64,000 bases of DNA from Streptosporangiaceae bacterium (GCA_025934375.1 JAICYD010000001.1:62001-126000), one strand, 5' to 3'. Positions 1 through 11,936 are shown, counted from the first letter of the stretch. Translations and numbers: made by a program. The notes: generated by a model from the letters alone, not told the origin.

Positions 1-1668
1 CCACTTCGCCACCGGGCCGCGCCGGGCCTCGCCCTCGCCGCGGTGCATATCGGTCCCGGCCACCGACGCGCACTCCAGCAGCGCCACCGACCGCATCGCG
101 AACGCCTCCCGGGTCCGCTCCAAGATGGCCTCGACCGCCCCCTGCCCGCGCACGATGCTGCCGGCCGTGGTCGCCAGCAGCTGAGATTCGGCGCTGGCCC
201 GGGCCGCATGCTTGCTTCGCCGGGCGGTCATGTCCACCACCCAGCTGACCGCCAGCCCGACCGCGACGAAGACGAAGAGCGCCACCACGTTGTTCGCCTC
301 GGCGATCGTGAACTGGTGGATCGGCGGCGTGAAGTAGTAGTTCAGCAGCAGCGAGCCAGCCACCGCCTCCATCAGCGCGGGCAGGAACCCGCCGGTCAGC
401 GCGACGACGATCACCGCGACGAGGAACGCCAGCACGTCGGTCGTCAGGTTGAGGCTCGACCGCGACAGCGACAGCAGTACCGTGAGCGCCGGCGCCAGCC
501 CGGCGGCCAGCGCGAACCCCAGCAGCTGCCGCCGAGGGGTGATGCCGCCCCGGTACCGGGGGAGCAGCGCCCACCGCCCGCCGGCGTGCGCGTGCGTGAT
601 GATGTGCACATCGATCAGGCCGGAGTCGCGGATGGTGCGCGCGCCGATGCCCGGCCCGGTGAGCAGCGCCACGAGCCACGGCCGGCGGCTGGCGCCCAGC
701 ACGAGCTGCGTCGCGTTCTCCGCCTGCGCGAACGCGAGCAAGGCGGCCGTGATGTCATCGCCGACCACTTGGTGGTAGGTCCCGCCGAGGGACTCGGTGA
801 GCTGCCGCTGCCGGGTCAGGTTGCCCGGGTTCGCGCCGGTCAGCCCGTCGGACTTGGTGACGTGCACCGCCAGCAGGTCCCCGCCGGCTGACCGGGCCGC
901 GATCCGCGCCCCCCGGCGGATCAGCGTGTCGCCTTCCGGGCCGCCGGTCAGCGCGACCACCACCCGCTCCCGCGCCTCCCAGGTCGACTTGATGTGGTGC
1001 TGCGCGCGGTAGCGCTGCAGGCCCTCGTCGACCTTGTCGGCCAGCCACAGCAGAGCCAGCTCCCGCAGCGCGGTCAGGTTCCCGGCCCGGAAGTAGTTGG
1101 TCAGCGCCGCGTCGATCTTGTCGGGCGGGTAGATGTTGCCGTGCGCCATCCTCCGGCGCAGGGCCTCGGCCGTCATGTCGACCAGCTCCACCTGGTCGGC
1201 CGCCCGCACCACGCTGTCGGGCACGGTCTCTCGCTGCGGTATCCCGGTGATCTGCTCGACGACGTCGTTCAGCGATTCCAGGTGCTGGATGTTGACCGCC
1301 GAGACGACGTTGATCCCCGCCTCCAGCAGGTCCTGCACGTCCTGCCAGCGCTTCTCGTGTCGCGACCCCGGCACGTTCGTGTGCGCGAGCTCATCCACCA
1401 GGGCGATCTGCGGGCGGCGGGCGATGACCGCGTCGGTGTCCATCTCCTCGAACGTGGCGCCCCGGTAGCTGATCGCCTGGCGGGGGATTACCTCGAGCCC
1501 GTCGAGCAGCGGGGCCGTCTGCCGGCGGCCGTGCGTCTGTGCGAACGCCACGACGACGTCAGAGCCCCGGTCCGCGCGCCGGTGCCCCTCGCTGAGCATG
1601 GCGTACGTCTTGCCGACGCCCGCCGCGGCCCCGAGGTAGATCCGCAGCTGCCCGCGCCCGGTACCCAT
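1..1668 (-). CDS. kdpD: KdpD-like sensor histidine kinase, N-terminal part, cut by the left edge
   Basis: Senses K+ limitation or turgor and phosphorylates KdpE in the Kdp system; membrane bound. About 556 codons are visible. The KdpD domain (residues about 1-210) opens with RIYLGAAAGVGKTYAML, a P-loop-like motif, followed by LVDELAHTNVPGSRHEKRW. A Usp-like domain (about 240-370) contains LVLGASRR. A four-helix DUF4118 segment (about 385-490) has the LNYYFTPP signature. The start of a GAF-like region runs off the window; the catalytic kinase core is not visible. The ATG at 1668 directly abuts AGGAGG, so the SD spacing is wrong. The frame continues upstream without a stop into the Ser/Thr kinase ORF, so the true N-terminus is uncertain. 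No kdpABC lies upstream, only a kdpA-like scrap at 6383-6516. Confidence 0.88.
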   Translation of the reverse strand, partial: MGTGRGQLRIYLGAAAGVGKTYAMLSEGHRRADRGSDVVVAFAQTHGRRQTAPLLDGLEVIPRQAISYRGATFEEMDTDAVIARRPQIALVDELAHTNVPGSRHEKRWQDVQDLLEAGINVVSAVNIQHLESLNDVVEQITGIPQRETVPDSVVRAADQVELVDMTAEALRRRMAHGNIYPPDKIDAALTNYFRAGNLTALRELALLWLADKVDEGLQRYRAQHHIKSTWEARERVVVALTGGPEGDTLIRRGARIAARSAGGDLLAVHVTKSDGLTGANPGNLTRQRQLTESLGGTYHQVVGDDITAALLAFAQAENATQLVLGASRRPWLVALLTGPGIGARTIRDSGLIDVHIITHAHAGGRWALLPRYRGGITPRRQLLGFALAAGLAPALTVLLSLSRSSLNLTTDVLAFLVAVIVVALTGGFLPALMEAVAGSLLLNYYFTPPIHQFTIAEANNVVALFVFVAVGLAVSWVVDMTARRSKHAARASAESQLLATTAGSIVRGQGAVEAILERTREAFAMRSVALLECASVAGTDMHRGEGEARRGPVAKW

Positions 1669-4146
<2,478 letters not shown>

Positions 4147-4276
4147 GCCTGAACCAGCTCTCCCGTGCCCCCGGCCAACCCGCCCTATCTGACCCTATTG
4201 AGGTAATACGATCGGCCGCCGCTTAGAAGCCTGATTCCGTGATCATCGATACGGTTGCGAAGGCCGGCTCAGCCGG

Positions 4277-4308
4277 AGCCGCTTGCCCGCGGTGGCGGGC
4301 CAGCGGCT
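4277..4308 (-). terminator. GC hairpin after the 4308-6251 kinase gene
   Basis: Inverted repeat AGCCGCT-t-GCCCGC, loop GGTG, GCGGGC-c-AGCGGCT lies immediately past the stop of the minus-strand kinase. There is no clear U-tract, as is common in high-GC actinomycetes. Probably a terminator or mRNA-end structure. Confidence 0.5.
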
Positions 4309-6251
4309 TACTTGAACTGCTGGTAGAAGGCGCGGGCCTGGGCGCCCCAGAGCATGATGGTCGCGGCCAGGCCCAGGCCCCACACGATGACGGTGACGGC
4401 GATGGCGCCGGGTGCCCGGGTGGCGCCGATGGCGACGAACAGCGTGCAGACGGTCTGCAGGCCGAACATCACGGTCCCGACGATCGTGGCCCACTTGCGG
4501 GCGCGGCGGACGTACATGGCCAGGATCGGCCACATGATGATTCCGACAAAGCCAGCGATCAGCGCGAACAGGCCGACGATGCCCTCCGCGCTGTAGGCGG
4601 CGTTCTGCTCGTCCGTGATCGGGTGTGCCGTCGCGATGTTGTCCAGGCTGACTATGGCGAGGATGCTCACGATCACGTTGATCACGGTGGCGCCCAAGCC
4701 GATCCACATGACGCGCAACGCGCTGACCACCCGCGGCGGGACCTCGCTGCGCGCGGGGTTGCGGTGTCCGGGCCGGTAGGCGTGCAAGGACCCCTGCCCC
4801 GGCTGTGCGATTCCCGGGTGCCCGAACCCGGGCGCGCCCACGGCTCCCGGCGCGCCGACGGCCCCTGTCGAGCCCGTCCACGGCGGGATAGCGCCGGCCG
4901 GAGGCACCTGCGGCTGCATCCCGGGGGCCTGCCAGGGTGCCTGCCCGGCGGGGGGCAGCCCGGGGGCCGGGAATGGCCTCGGCGAGTACGGCGTCTGCGG
5001 CGGCGGTGTCTGCATGCCCGGCGACTGCCACGTCTGCGGTGACTGCCCGGGCGGCGGAGTCGATGCCCCCGGCGGCGGAGTCTGCATGTACGACGGGGGC
5101 TGGTACGCCGACGGCGGCGGAGTCCCCGGGCCGCCCGGGAATGGCGGCATCTGCCCCGAGGGGGGGACCTGACCGAACGGGGGGACCTGCCCCGACGGCG
5201 GCGGCGTGTACGATGCGGCGGCCGGCACCTGCCCGGACGGCGGCGGGGCGAACGACGGCCCGGACGGGCCGCTGCGCGGCGGCGGGCTGACCGGGCTCGA
5301 CATTCCGCTGGGCGGGGCGGCCGTGCCGCTGGGCGGCGAGGCGGGCAGGCCCGTCACCGCCGGGCGGCTTTCCGTCGACGCCTTGATCACGTTCTCGACC
5401 GCTTCCGGCCAGAACGCCGTCGGCGACTCGATGGCGTCCGCCATCGACCGCGCCCCCTGGGAGAACGTGGTGGCCACCACCGACAGCGGCGGCCGCGCCC
5501 CGGGGTCCTTGCGCAGGCACGTCTCGAGGACTTCCCGCAGCCGCGGCGGCACGCCGGTCAGTTCCGGCTCGCCGCGCACCACGCGGAACAGAACGGTGGC
5601 GGCGTTACCGGTCCCGAAGGGCTGCTTGCCGGTCGCGGCGAAGGCGAGCACGCACGCCATGGAGAACACGTCGCTGGGGGTGCCCGCCTCGCGGCCCTCG
5701 GCCTGCTCAGGCGACATGTAGCCAGGGGTGCCGACGACGATCCCAGTGGCGGTGAGGTGGGTGCCCTCCATCGCGCGGGAGATGCCGAAGTCGATCACGT
5801 GCGGCCCGTCCGCCGCCATCAGCACGTTAGACGGCTTGAGGTCGCGGTGCAGCACGCCGCACGCGTGCACGGCGGCCAGCGCCTCCGCCAGGCCGGCCGC
5901 CAGCCGCCACAGGGCCGCCTCGGGCAGCGGGCCGTGCTTGGCGACCACGTCGTCCAGCGCCGGACCGGGCACGAAGACGGTGGCCAGCCAGGGCGGGTGG
6001 TCATCGAGGCCGGAGGCGACTACGGGCGCGGTGTACATGCCGGAAACGGCGCGGGCGGCGGCGACCTCATTGCGGAACCGCGCCAGGAACTCCTCATCCC
6101 GGGCTAGTTCCGGGTGCACCACCTTGATGGCGACGGCCCGGCCAGCCGGGGAAGCGCCCAGGTAGACCCGGCCCATGCCACCCGCGCCCAGACGGGCGCG
6201 CAGGGTGAACTCGCCGGCGGTGCGAGGATCGTTCGGGGTTAGCGGCTGCAC
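4308..6251 (-). CDS. Ser/Thr protein kinase with Pro-rich linker and four-helix C-terminal membrane domain
   Basis: Pkn-family kinase of 647 residues. The kinase domain (about 14-270) has LGAGGMGRVYLG, VAIKVVHPEL, VLHRDLKPSNVLM, DFGISRA and GTPGYMSPEQ, so the catalytic residues are intact. Residues about 300-500 form a very Pro/Gly/Gln-rich linker with repeated PPPSGQVP and PPSGQMP units. The C-terminus (about 505-640) has four predicted helices, including VMWIGLGATVINVIVSILAI, FALIAGFVGIIMWPILAMYV and VTVIVWGLGLAATIML, and resembles DUF-type small membrane proteins. The start is GTG 6251, with GGGAG five to six bases upstream. It shares the LDDHPPWLATVFVPGP stretch with the kinase at 1669-4146, so the two are tandem duplicates with different sensor or anchor domains. 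Confidence 0.9.
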   Translation of the reverse strand: MQPLTPNDPRTAGEFTLRARLGAGGMGRVYLGASPAGRAVAIKVVHPELARDEEFLARFRNEVAAARAVSGMYTAPVVASGLDDHPPWLATVFVPGPALDDVVAKHGPLPEAALWRLAAGLAEALAAVHACGVLHRDLKPSNVLMAADGPHVIDFGISRAMEGTHLTATGIVVGTPGYMSPEQAEGREAGTPSDVFSMACVLAFAATGKQPFGTGNAATVLFRVVRGEPELTGVPPRLREVLETCLRKDPGARPPLSVVATTFSQGARSMADAIESPTAFWPEAVENVIKASTESRPAVTGLPASPPSGTAAPPSGMSSPVSPPPRSGPSGPSFAPPPSGQVPAAASYTPPPSGQVPPFGQVPPSGQMPPFPGGPGTPPPSAYQPPSYMQTPPPGASTPPPGQSPQTWQSPGMQTPPPQTPYSPRPFPAPGLPPAGQAPWQAPGMQPQVPPAGAIPPWTGSTGAVGAPGAVGAPGFGHPGIAQPGQGSLHAYRPGHRNPARSEVPPRVVSALRVMWIGLGATVINVIVSILAIVSLDNIATAHPITDEQNAAYSAEGIVGLFALIAGFVGIIMWPILAMYVRRARKWATIVGTVMFGLQTVCTLFVAIGATRAPGAIAVTVIVWGLGLAATIMLWGAQARAFYQQFK

Positions 6252-6382
6252 CCATGCTCCCGTAAATGACTATCAGATGGGGCCCTGCTCGCTGAGATTA
6301 CCCGCATTCGGCGAACACTGTCATTCCGTGCACCGGATCGTGACCCGCCGCTGCCCGGGCAGGCAGGAAGCCGCGCTTACCC

Positions 6383-6516
6383 CTAATCCCTGAGCTGGTC
6401 CAGGGCGATGTTGAGGCAGCGCGATGCCGCCGCCGGACGCGGTGAACGAGTCGTGGAAGCTGTTGACCGCGCCCGTGGACGTGACGGTGGTGGAGCCCAG
6501 CCCCGCGCCTACCGTC
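6383..6516 (-). pseudogene. probable kdpA remnant with a frameshift
   Basis: On the minus strand about 6516-6430 reads GLGSTTVTSTGAVNSFHDSF then TASGGGIAL. This closely resembles the conserved mid-region of the K+-translocating subunit KdpA (STGAV..HDSFT..GG). One extra base near 6417 shifts the frame. The next frame continues LNIALDQLRD and stops at TAG 6383-6385, where KdpA normally continues LNMMLGE. No start or flanking KdpA sequence is visible. It sits between a Ser/Thr kinase gene and a Usp gene, a few kb from kdpD, consistent with a decayed kdp locus. The match is from memory of the family, not a search. Confidence 0.55.
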
Positions 6517-6549
6517 CCCCTGCCCCGCCCCGCGGGCCACTTCGGCTGC

Positions 6550-7077
6550 TTACAGCGACTGGAGCTCGGCGGCGATCGAGTGCGCGCGGCGGCGGCGCCA
6601 GCCGCGCAGGCCGTGGCCCATCTCCTCCATGAGCGCCGACGGGGGGACCGCCAGGACCGGGCACTTCGCGTGGGCCAGCACGTAGCGGCCGACCGACCGG
6701 TGGATCATCCGGGACATGAGGCCGCGCCGCCCGGTCCCGATCACGAGCAGGTCATCGGAGCGGTTCGCGATGTCGACGAGCACTTGCCCCGTATCGCCGC
6801 GCTCGACGTGCGGCTGGACCGTCACATCCGATGGCATCCCGCCGAGCCCGGCGTCGAATGCCCCCTGCAACCGCTTGCGAGCCTCCTCGCGCCAGACCCG
6901 CCGCAGGTACGGCGACGGGCGGCTCCGCTCGGCGGCGTCCCCGCCCGGTGGAACCCACGCGATCACCGCGACCAGCGGCACGCACCGCTCACGCGCCTCA
7001 TCGGCCGCGTACCGCAGCGCCTGCAGGCTGCCCAGCGACCCGTCAACCCCAACGACAACCCGACGCACCGCCCACAC
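6550..7077 (-). CDS. universal stress protein (UspA family)
   Basis: Cytoplasmic single-domain Usp of 175 residues. It begins VWAVRRVVVGVDGS, the usual first strand. It ends with GTGRRGLMSRMIHRSVG then CPVLAVP, the G-2X-G-9X-(S)G pattern of ATP-binding Usps, followed by an Arg-rich tail. I chose GTG 7077 because AGGAGG lies nine bases upstream; the longer frame (to 7155) adds residues unlike the family. Such proteins are common hypoxia or stationary-phase proteins in actinobacteria. Its neighbours are a kdpA remnant and secreted beta-propeller genes. Confidence 0.88.
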   Translation of the reverse strand: MWAVRRVVVGVDGSLGSLQALRYAADEARERCVPLVAVIAWVPPGGDAAERSRPSPYLRRVWREEARKRLQGAFDAGLGGMPSDVTVQPHVERGDTGQVLVDIANRSDDLLVIGTGRRGLMSRMIHRSVGRYVLAHAKCPVLAVPPSALMEEMGHGLRGWRRRRAHSIAAELQSL

Positions 7078-7296
7078 GATGCATCGCCTCCTAGCCCAAA
7101 CGACTTTGTCAGCTACTACCCATGAAACGATGGCCCGCACGTCCCGGGTGTCCATTCATGCAGGACCCTAACATAACGAATCAATAAATTTTCAAGGAGT
7201 CCCGCGGTTACGGGCTTGCTGACCGAAAAGCGGCCGCCACTCATCCGACACGCCTGGCATCTGTGATGTATGTTGCAGGCCGGTCCGCCCGCCTGG

Positions 7297-8700
7297 CTAC
7301 GCGCCGGCGATCGCGACCACCCCGGCCAGGGTTCCTATGTAGGCGTGCGTGCCGGCGAGCGAGACCGACGAGAACCGCGCGAGGGTCGCGTTCAGCGTGA
7401 CCTGTCGCAGCACGTGGCCGTTGGCGGGGTTGATCGCGAAGAGGATCCCGTCCTTGCTGTCCGGGATCCAGATCGCCCCGCCGCCGATCGCGGGCGATCC
7501 GTGCGCGGACGAGGGGCCGTACCACGAGACGTGGATTCTGCGCGTGCTGGCGTTGACGGCGACAGCCGCGAGGCCATGGTCGGCGCACGGCTCGTAAATC
7601 GTGCCGCCGTTGACCGCCGCGGTGCCGAAGGCCCGGCAGATGACCGCCTGGGCGAGGTCCCCGCCGATGTAGCCGAGCGCCCCCTGGCGGACCAGGTAGC
7701 CGACGCCGCGCTTGCCCATGACGAGGATCGAGCCGTTGGCCGCCAGCGCGGGCGGCGTCGAACCGAGGTCAAGGTCGCGGGCGTTGTCGTTGGCCCAGGT
7801 GGCCGGGGTGAAGTAACTGATCCGCTTCAGGCTGGGGCTCAGGTGGGTGAGCGAGTCGCTGAAGTCGTACCGGCCGCTGGTCGCCGCGCCGTTGCCGGTT
7901 GTCAGGTACAGCGACTTGTCGGGACCCTGGACCGGGCCGCCAGTGGCCCAGATGCCGCCGTCCTTCGCGGTAGGCACCACGTAGGAGGCCAGCGGGCCGG
8001 ACCCGGACAGCGGGACCCCCACGACCGACCCCCGGTACGGCCCGCAATCGCCGAACAAGCCGCCGAAGGCGACGTAGACCCGGCCGCTGGCGATCGTCAG
8101 CGCGGCGCGCTGCTGGTCGTACTTCTCATGACCATCGGGTACCGGGATGTAGCGCCGCACCCTGATCGCGCCGTTAGTGACCGACACGCCGAACAGCGTG
8201 TGCTTGAAGCCCGTGGTCTCCGCGACCGCGTAGATGAGGCCGTTCGCCTGGTCGTAGACCGGCGTCCCGGTGATGCCCAGCGGGTCGATGTTGCCGCAGG
8301 GCAGGCTCCGCAACGGAACCGGCGTGCCCACGTGCGTGTGCCAGGCGACGCGCCCGGTCGCGGCCTGCAGGGCGTAGATGGTGTCGTTCTCGGTCGCGAC
8401 GACCACCATGGCGCCGATCAGCAACGGCTGCCCGTACACCGCCCCGTCGAGCCGGGATCGCCAGGCGACGGCGAGGTTACCCGGGGCCGCCACCCCTGAT
8501 GCGATTGCCGTGCGCGCGAAGTTCTGGCCGTATGTCGGCCAGGAAGAGGCCGGGAAGGCCGCCGCGGCCCGCGCGGAGGCCGGCGTCGCGGCGACCGCGC
8601 CGCGGGCGGACACCCCGATCGAGGCAATCATCACCGCTGCCGTCATCACCACTGCCGTGAGCACGGCCGGGCGCGTCACCTTGCGCGCAAGCGATCTCAT
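7297..8700 (-). CDS. secreted PQQ-like beta-propeller protein, tandem paralogue 1
   Basis: Exported protein of 467 residues with a Sec-type signal (MRSLARKVTRP then a hydrophobic stretch ending near AVAATPA) and no lipobox. The body is made of PQQ-type blades: DGAVYGQPLLIGAMVVVATE, NDTIYALQAATGRVAWHTHV, LYLTTGNGAATSG, AIWIPDSKDGILFAINPANG. It shares the signature LPCGNIDPLGITGTPVYDQ and GDCGPYRGSVVGVPL with the two following genes; the conserved Cys could form disulfides. The start is ATG 8700, with GGGAG five bases upstream; ATG-like 8733 lacks an SD. Enzymes of this fold bind PQQ, but the catalytic residues of quinoprotein dehydrogenases are not evident. The function is unknown, perhaps a surface ligand-binding scaffold. 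Confidence 0.85.
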   Translation of the reverse strand: MRSLARKVTRPAVLTAVVMTAAVMIASIGVSARGAVAATPASARAAAAFPASSWPTYGQNFARTAIASGVAAPGNLAVAWRSRLDGAVYGQPLLIGAMVVVATENDTIYALQAATGRVAWHTHVGTPVPLRSLPCGNIDPLGITGTPVYDQANGLIYAVAETTGFKHTLFGVSVTNGAIRVRRYIPVPDGHEKYDQQRAALTIASGRVYVAFGGLFGDCGPYRGSVVGVPLSGSGPLASYVVPTAKDGGIWATGGPVQGPDKSLYLTTGNGAATSGRYDFSDSLTHLSPSLKRISYFTPATWANDNARDLDLGSTPPALAANGSILVMGKRGVGYLVRQGALGYIGGDLAQAVICRAFGTAAVNGGTIYEPCADHGLAAVAVNASTRRIHVSWYGPSSAHGSPAIGGGAIWIPDSKDGILFAINPANGHVLRQVTLNATLARFSSVSLAGTHAYIGTLAGVVAIAGA

Positions 8701-8846
8701 TGCCGCTCCCAAGCGTGCTGTCGTCGGCGCCATCGTTGCGCCTGATACATATCAGATCGCAATAATTCGCCGGCTCAGCATTAGCGGATGTGAAATCACC
8801 GCTTCCGCGTGGTTCCAGCCAGGGGCCGGTCCCCGGGAGCGCCGGG

Positions 8847-10340
8847 TCAGACGCCGCCGACCGCGACCACCCCGGTCAGCGTGCCGATGTAGGCGTGCGA
8901 TCCGGCCAGCGACAGCGAGGAGAAGTGCGGCAGCTTCGCGCCTAGCGCGACCTGGTGCAGCGGCTTGCCGGTGACCGGATCCAGCGCGTACAACGTCCCG
9001 CCCTCCCAGTCGGTCACCCAGACCACGCCGCCGCCGACGACCGGGGAGCCGTTGGCGTTCCCGGGGCCGCGCCACTGCACGGTGAGCCGTCGGCCTGCCG
9101 CGTCGACCGCGACCGCGGTGATCCCGCCGTCGAACTGGCACGGGACGTACACCACGTTGCCGCTGACCGCCGGCGCGCCGTAGGCCTGGCAGACCGGTGC
9201 CTGCGCGATCGCGCCGCCGATCCCGCCGAGCCGCGTGGCGTTGAGCAGGTACCCCGTTCCCCGCTTGCCGGTGATGAGGAGCGAGTCCCCGCCCACCAGG
9301 GCCGGCTGGGTCGAGCCGAGGTCCAGGTCGCGCGCGTTGTCATCCGCCCACGTGGCCGGGGCGAAGAAACTGGCCCGCCGCAAGCCGGGCGTAAGCCGGC
9401 TGACCGAGTCGCTGCCGTCGTAGGACTGGCCGCCGCTCGTCTGGTCGCCGTTGCCCGAGGAGACGTACAGCGACCCATCCGGCCCCGCAACCGGACCCGC
9501 CGTGCCCCAGATGGCTCCCTCCCTCCCGGTGGGGACGACGAACTGGACGAGCGGGCCGCCGCCGGACAGCGGAACCCCCACCACTGCGCCGTGGTACTGG
9601 CCGCAGTCGCCGTAGAGGCCGCCGAACGCCACGTACACCCGCCCGCTGGCGATGGCCAGTGCCGGGCGCTGCTGGAAGTTCTTCTCGTTGGCCGGGCCGT
9701 CCGGCATCGGGATGTAGCGCGAGACCTTGACCGCGCCGTCGGTGACCGACAAGCCGATGAGCGTGTGCCGGAAGTCGCTGGTCTCGGCGACCACGTAGAT
9801 GATGCCAGCGGACTGGTCGTAGACGGGCGTCCCGGTAATGCCCAGCGGGTCGATGTTGCCGCACGGCAGGCTGCTCAGCGCCGCGGGCGTTCCCAAGCGG
9901 GCGTGCCAGGCGACGTTCCCGCTGGTGCTGTCCAGCGCGTAGACCGAGTCGTTCCCGGTCGCGACGACGACCAGGCTCCCGATCAGCAGCGGCTGCCCGT
10001 AGACGGCGCCGTCGAGGCTGGCCCGCCAGGTGACATGCGGCGCTGATGGCGCGGGCACGCCGGCCGCCATCCCGGCCCGGTCCGGCGTCCGGTTGTACAT
10101 TGGCCACGCCGCCGCCGGGTGGGTCCCTCCGCCGCCCGGCGACGCGGGCACGTTGGGCCCGCCAGGGGTGATGGTGAGCGGCGTGGACGTGGCCGGGCCG
10201 GTGCCCGCGGGAACCGTGTTTCCGGGTGCTGTGTTTCCGGGTGCTGTGCCTCCGGGTGCTGGGGCGCCCGGCCCGCCGCTGCATGCGGCAGCCGCGCAGG
10301 CCGTCAGTACCGCGATGAGCCCTGCCCGCAGTGGCCTCAT
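8847..10340 (-). CDS. beta-propeller lipoprotein, tandem paralogue 2
   Basis: Exported lipoprotein of 497 residues. The N-terminus MRPLRAGLIAVLTACAAAAC ends in a lipobox Cys followed by a Pro/Gly/Thr-rich spacer with short repeats (PGNTAPGNTVP). The propeller part repeats the paralogue pattern: WRASLDGAVYGQPLLIGSL, NDSVYALDSTSGNVAWHARL, LPCGNIDPLGITGTPVYDQ, YGDCGQYHGAVVGVPLSGG, DNARDLDLGSTQPAL, GTGYLLN. The gene is 146 nt upstream of paralogue 1 on the same strand. ATG 10340 lacks a strong SD. No enzymatic motif was recognised. Confidence 0.85.
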   Translation of the reverse strand: MRPLRAGLIAVLTACAAAACSGGPGAPAPGGTAPGNTAPGNTVPAGTGPATSTPLTITPGGPNVPASPGGGGTHPAAAWPMYNRTPDRAGMAAGVPAPSAPHVTWRASLDGAVYGQPLLIGSLVVVATGNDSVYALDSTSGNVAWHARLGTPAALSSLPCGNIDPLGITGTPVYDQSAGIIYVVAETSDFRHTLIGLSVTDGAVKVSRYIPMPDGPANEKNFQQRPALAIASGRVYVAFGGLYGDCGQYHGAVVGVPLSGGGPLVQFVVPTGREGAIWGTAGPVAGPDGSLYVSSGNGDQTSGGQSYDGSDSVSRLTPGLRRASFFAPATWADDNARDLDLGSTQPALVGGDSLLITGKRGTGYLLNATRLGGIGGAIAQAPVCQAYGAPAVSGNVVYVPCQFDGGITAVAVDAAGRRLTVQWRGPGNANGSPVVGGGVVWVTDWEGGTLYALDPVTGKPLHQVALGAKLPHFSSLSLAGSHAYIGTLTGVVAVGGV

Positions 10341-10400
10341 ATCCCGATTATCCGCGCGCTGGCCCCGCGCCCGGTGCCCGTTACCCGATGTCGCCCAGCG

Positions 10401-11867
10401 TCACGCCCCGGCGACCGCGACGACACCGGTCAGCGTGCCGAGATAGGCGCGCGATCCGCTGAGCGAGACCGAGGAGAACCGGGGCATCGTCACGCCGAGC
10501 GACACCGACTGGAGCACGCTGCCGTTGACCGGGCTCAGCGCGTACAGCCGGCCGCGGCTGTCTGGCACCCAGATCGCCCCGCCGCCGATCGACGGCGACC
10601 CGTGCGCGCCGGCCGGGCCGCGCCACAAGATCCGGATCTGCTTGGTCGCGACGTTCACCGACACCGCGGTCAGGCCGTCATCCGTGCACGGCTCGTAGAC
10701 CGTGCTGAGGTGGACCGCCGCCGTCCCGAACGCCTTGCAGACGGGCGCCTCCGCGACATTCCCGCCGATCCCGCCCAGTGCGCCCGCCGGGGCCAGGTAG
10801 CCCACGCCGCGCTTGCCGACGGCGAACGCCGCGTTCCCCGCCAGCGCGGGCTGCGTGGAGCCAAGGTCGAGGTCGTGGGCGTTGTCATCGGCCCACGTGG
10901 CCGGCGCGAAGAAGCCGAGCACGCGCAGGCCGAGCGTCAGGCGGGTAACCGAGTCGCTGCGGTCGTAGGCGAGGCCCGACCTGTCCGCCGCGCCGTTGCC
11001 GGTTGACACGTAGAACGACCCGTCCGGCCCGAGAACCGGCCCGCCGGGGGCCCAGATGCCGGCCTCGCGGGACGTGGGCACCACGTAGGAGACGATCGGG
11101 CCGCGGCCAGTCGCCGGAACCCCGACGACCGAGCCCCGGGACGGGCCGCAGTCCCCGGCCAGCCCGCCGAAGGCGACGTACACCCGGCCGCCGGCCACGG
11201 TGAGCGCGGGGCGCTGCTGGTCATAGCGCTGCTGCCCGTCCGGCGTCGGGATGTACCGCTCGACCTTGATCGCGCCGTTGGTAGCCGACAGGCCAAAGAG
11301 CGTGTGGCGGTACCCGGTGGTCTCCGCGACCGCGTAGACGATGCCGGTGGAAGGGTCGTAGGCCGGCGTCCCGGTGATCCCGAGCGGGTCAATGTTGCCG
11401 CACGGGAGCACGTCGCGCGGCACCGGGGTCCCAACGTGCGTGTGCCAGGCGACCTTGCCGGAGACCGTGCTGAGCGCGTACACCGTGTCGTGCTCGGTGG
11501 CGACGACGACCAGGTTCCCGATCAGCAGCGGCTGCCCGTACACCGCCCCGTCGAGCCGGGCCCGCCAGGCGACGCTCAGCCGGCCGGGTCTGTGCAGGCG
11601 CGGGGTCCCCCCGGTGCGCGCGGTGTCGCGGCCGAAAGTCGGCCATACCGCCACCGGGGCCGCCGCTGTGCTCCCGGAAACAGGGCTCCCGCCTTTGCCC
11701 GGCGCGCCGAGCGTCCGGGAGGTCCCCGCCCCCGTAGCGCTCGGCTGGGTTGGGCCGCCAGCCGTGCACCCGGCCGCCGCGACCGCCGCCAGCAAGGCGA
11801 AGCAGATTATCCTCAACGGCCTTGCCCAGCCGCGGATTGGCCACGCTGATCCGCGCTTTGCTCTCAT
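10401..11867 (-). CDS. beta-propeller lipoprotein, tandem paralogue 3
   Basis: Exported lipoprotein of 488 residues. Signal WARPLRIICFALLAAVAAAG is followed by the lipobox Cys and a Ser/Thr/Gly spacer. The body has the same blade order and signatures as its two neighbours (LPCGNIDPLGITGTPAYD, GDCGPSRGSVVGVPATG, DLDLGSTQPALAGN, GKRGVGYL, RAYLGTLTGVVAVAGA). I chose ATG 11867, preceded by a G-rich GGGGGGAAA stretch; the open frame runs on to 12698 but there lies antisense to the SGNH hydrolase gene. It is divergent from that hydrolase with a 69-nt gap that must hold both promoters. Confidence 0.85.
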   Translation of the reverse strand: MRAKRGSAWPIRGWARPLRIICFALLAAVAAAGCTAGGPTQPSATGAGTSRTLGAPGKGGSPVSGSTAAAPVAVWPTFGRDTARTGGTPRLHRPGRLSVAWRARLDGAVYGQPLLIGNLVVVATEHDTVYALSTVSGKVAWHTHVGTPVPRDVLPCGNIDPLGITGTPAYDPSTGIVYAVAETTGYRHTLFGLSATNGAIKVERYIPTPDGQQRYDQQRPALTVAGGRVYVAFGGLAGDCGPSRGSVVGVPATGRGPIVSYVVPTSREAGIWAPGGPVLGPDGSFYVSTGNGAADRSGLAYDRSDSVTRLTLGLRVLGFFAPATWADDNAHDLDLGSTQPALAGNAAFAVGKRGVGYLAPAGALGGIGGNVAEAPVCKAFGTAAVHLSTVYEPCTDDGLTAVSVNVATKQIRILWRGPAGAHGSPSIGGGAIWVPDSRGRLYALSPVNGSVLQSVSLGVTMPRFSSVSLSGSRAYLGTLTGVVAVAGA

Positions 11868-11936
11868 CGTGCGGTTTCCCCCCGGTCCCCCCGCTGCTCT
11901 CTCAACGCTCAGGGCACCTGGCATCATGGAGCAACT

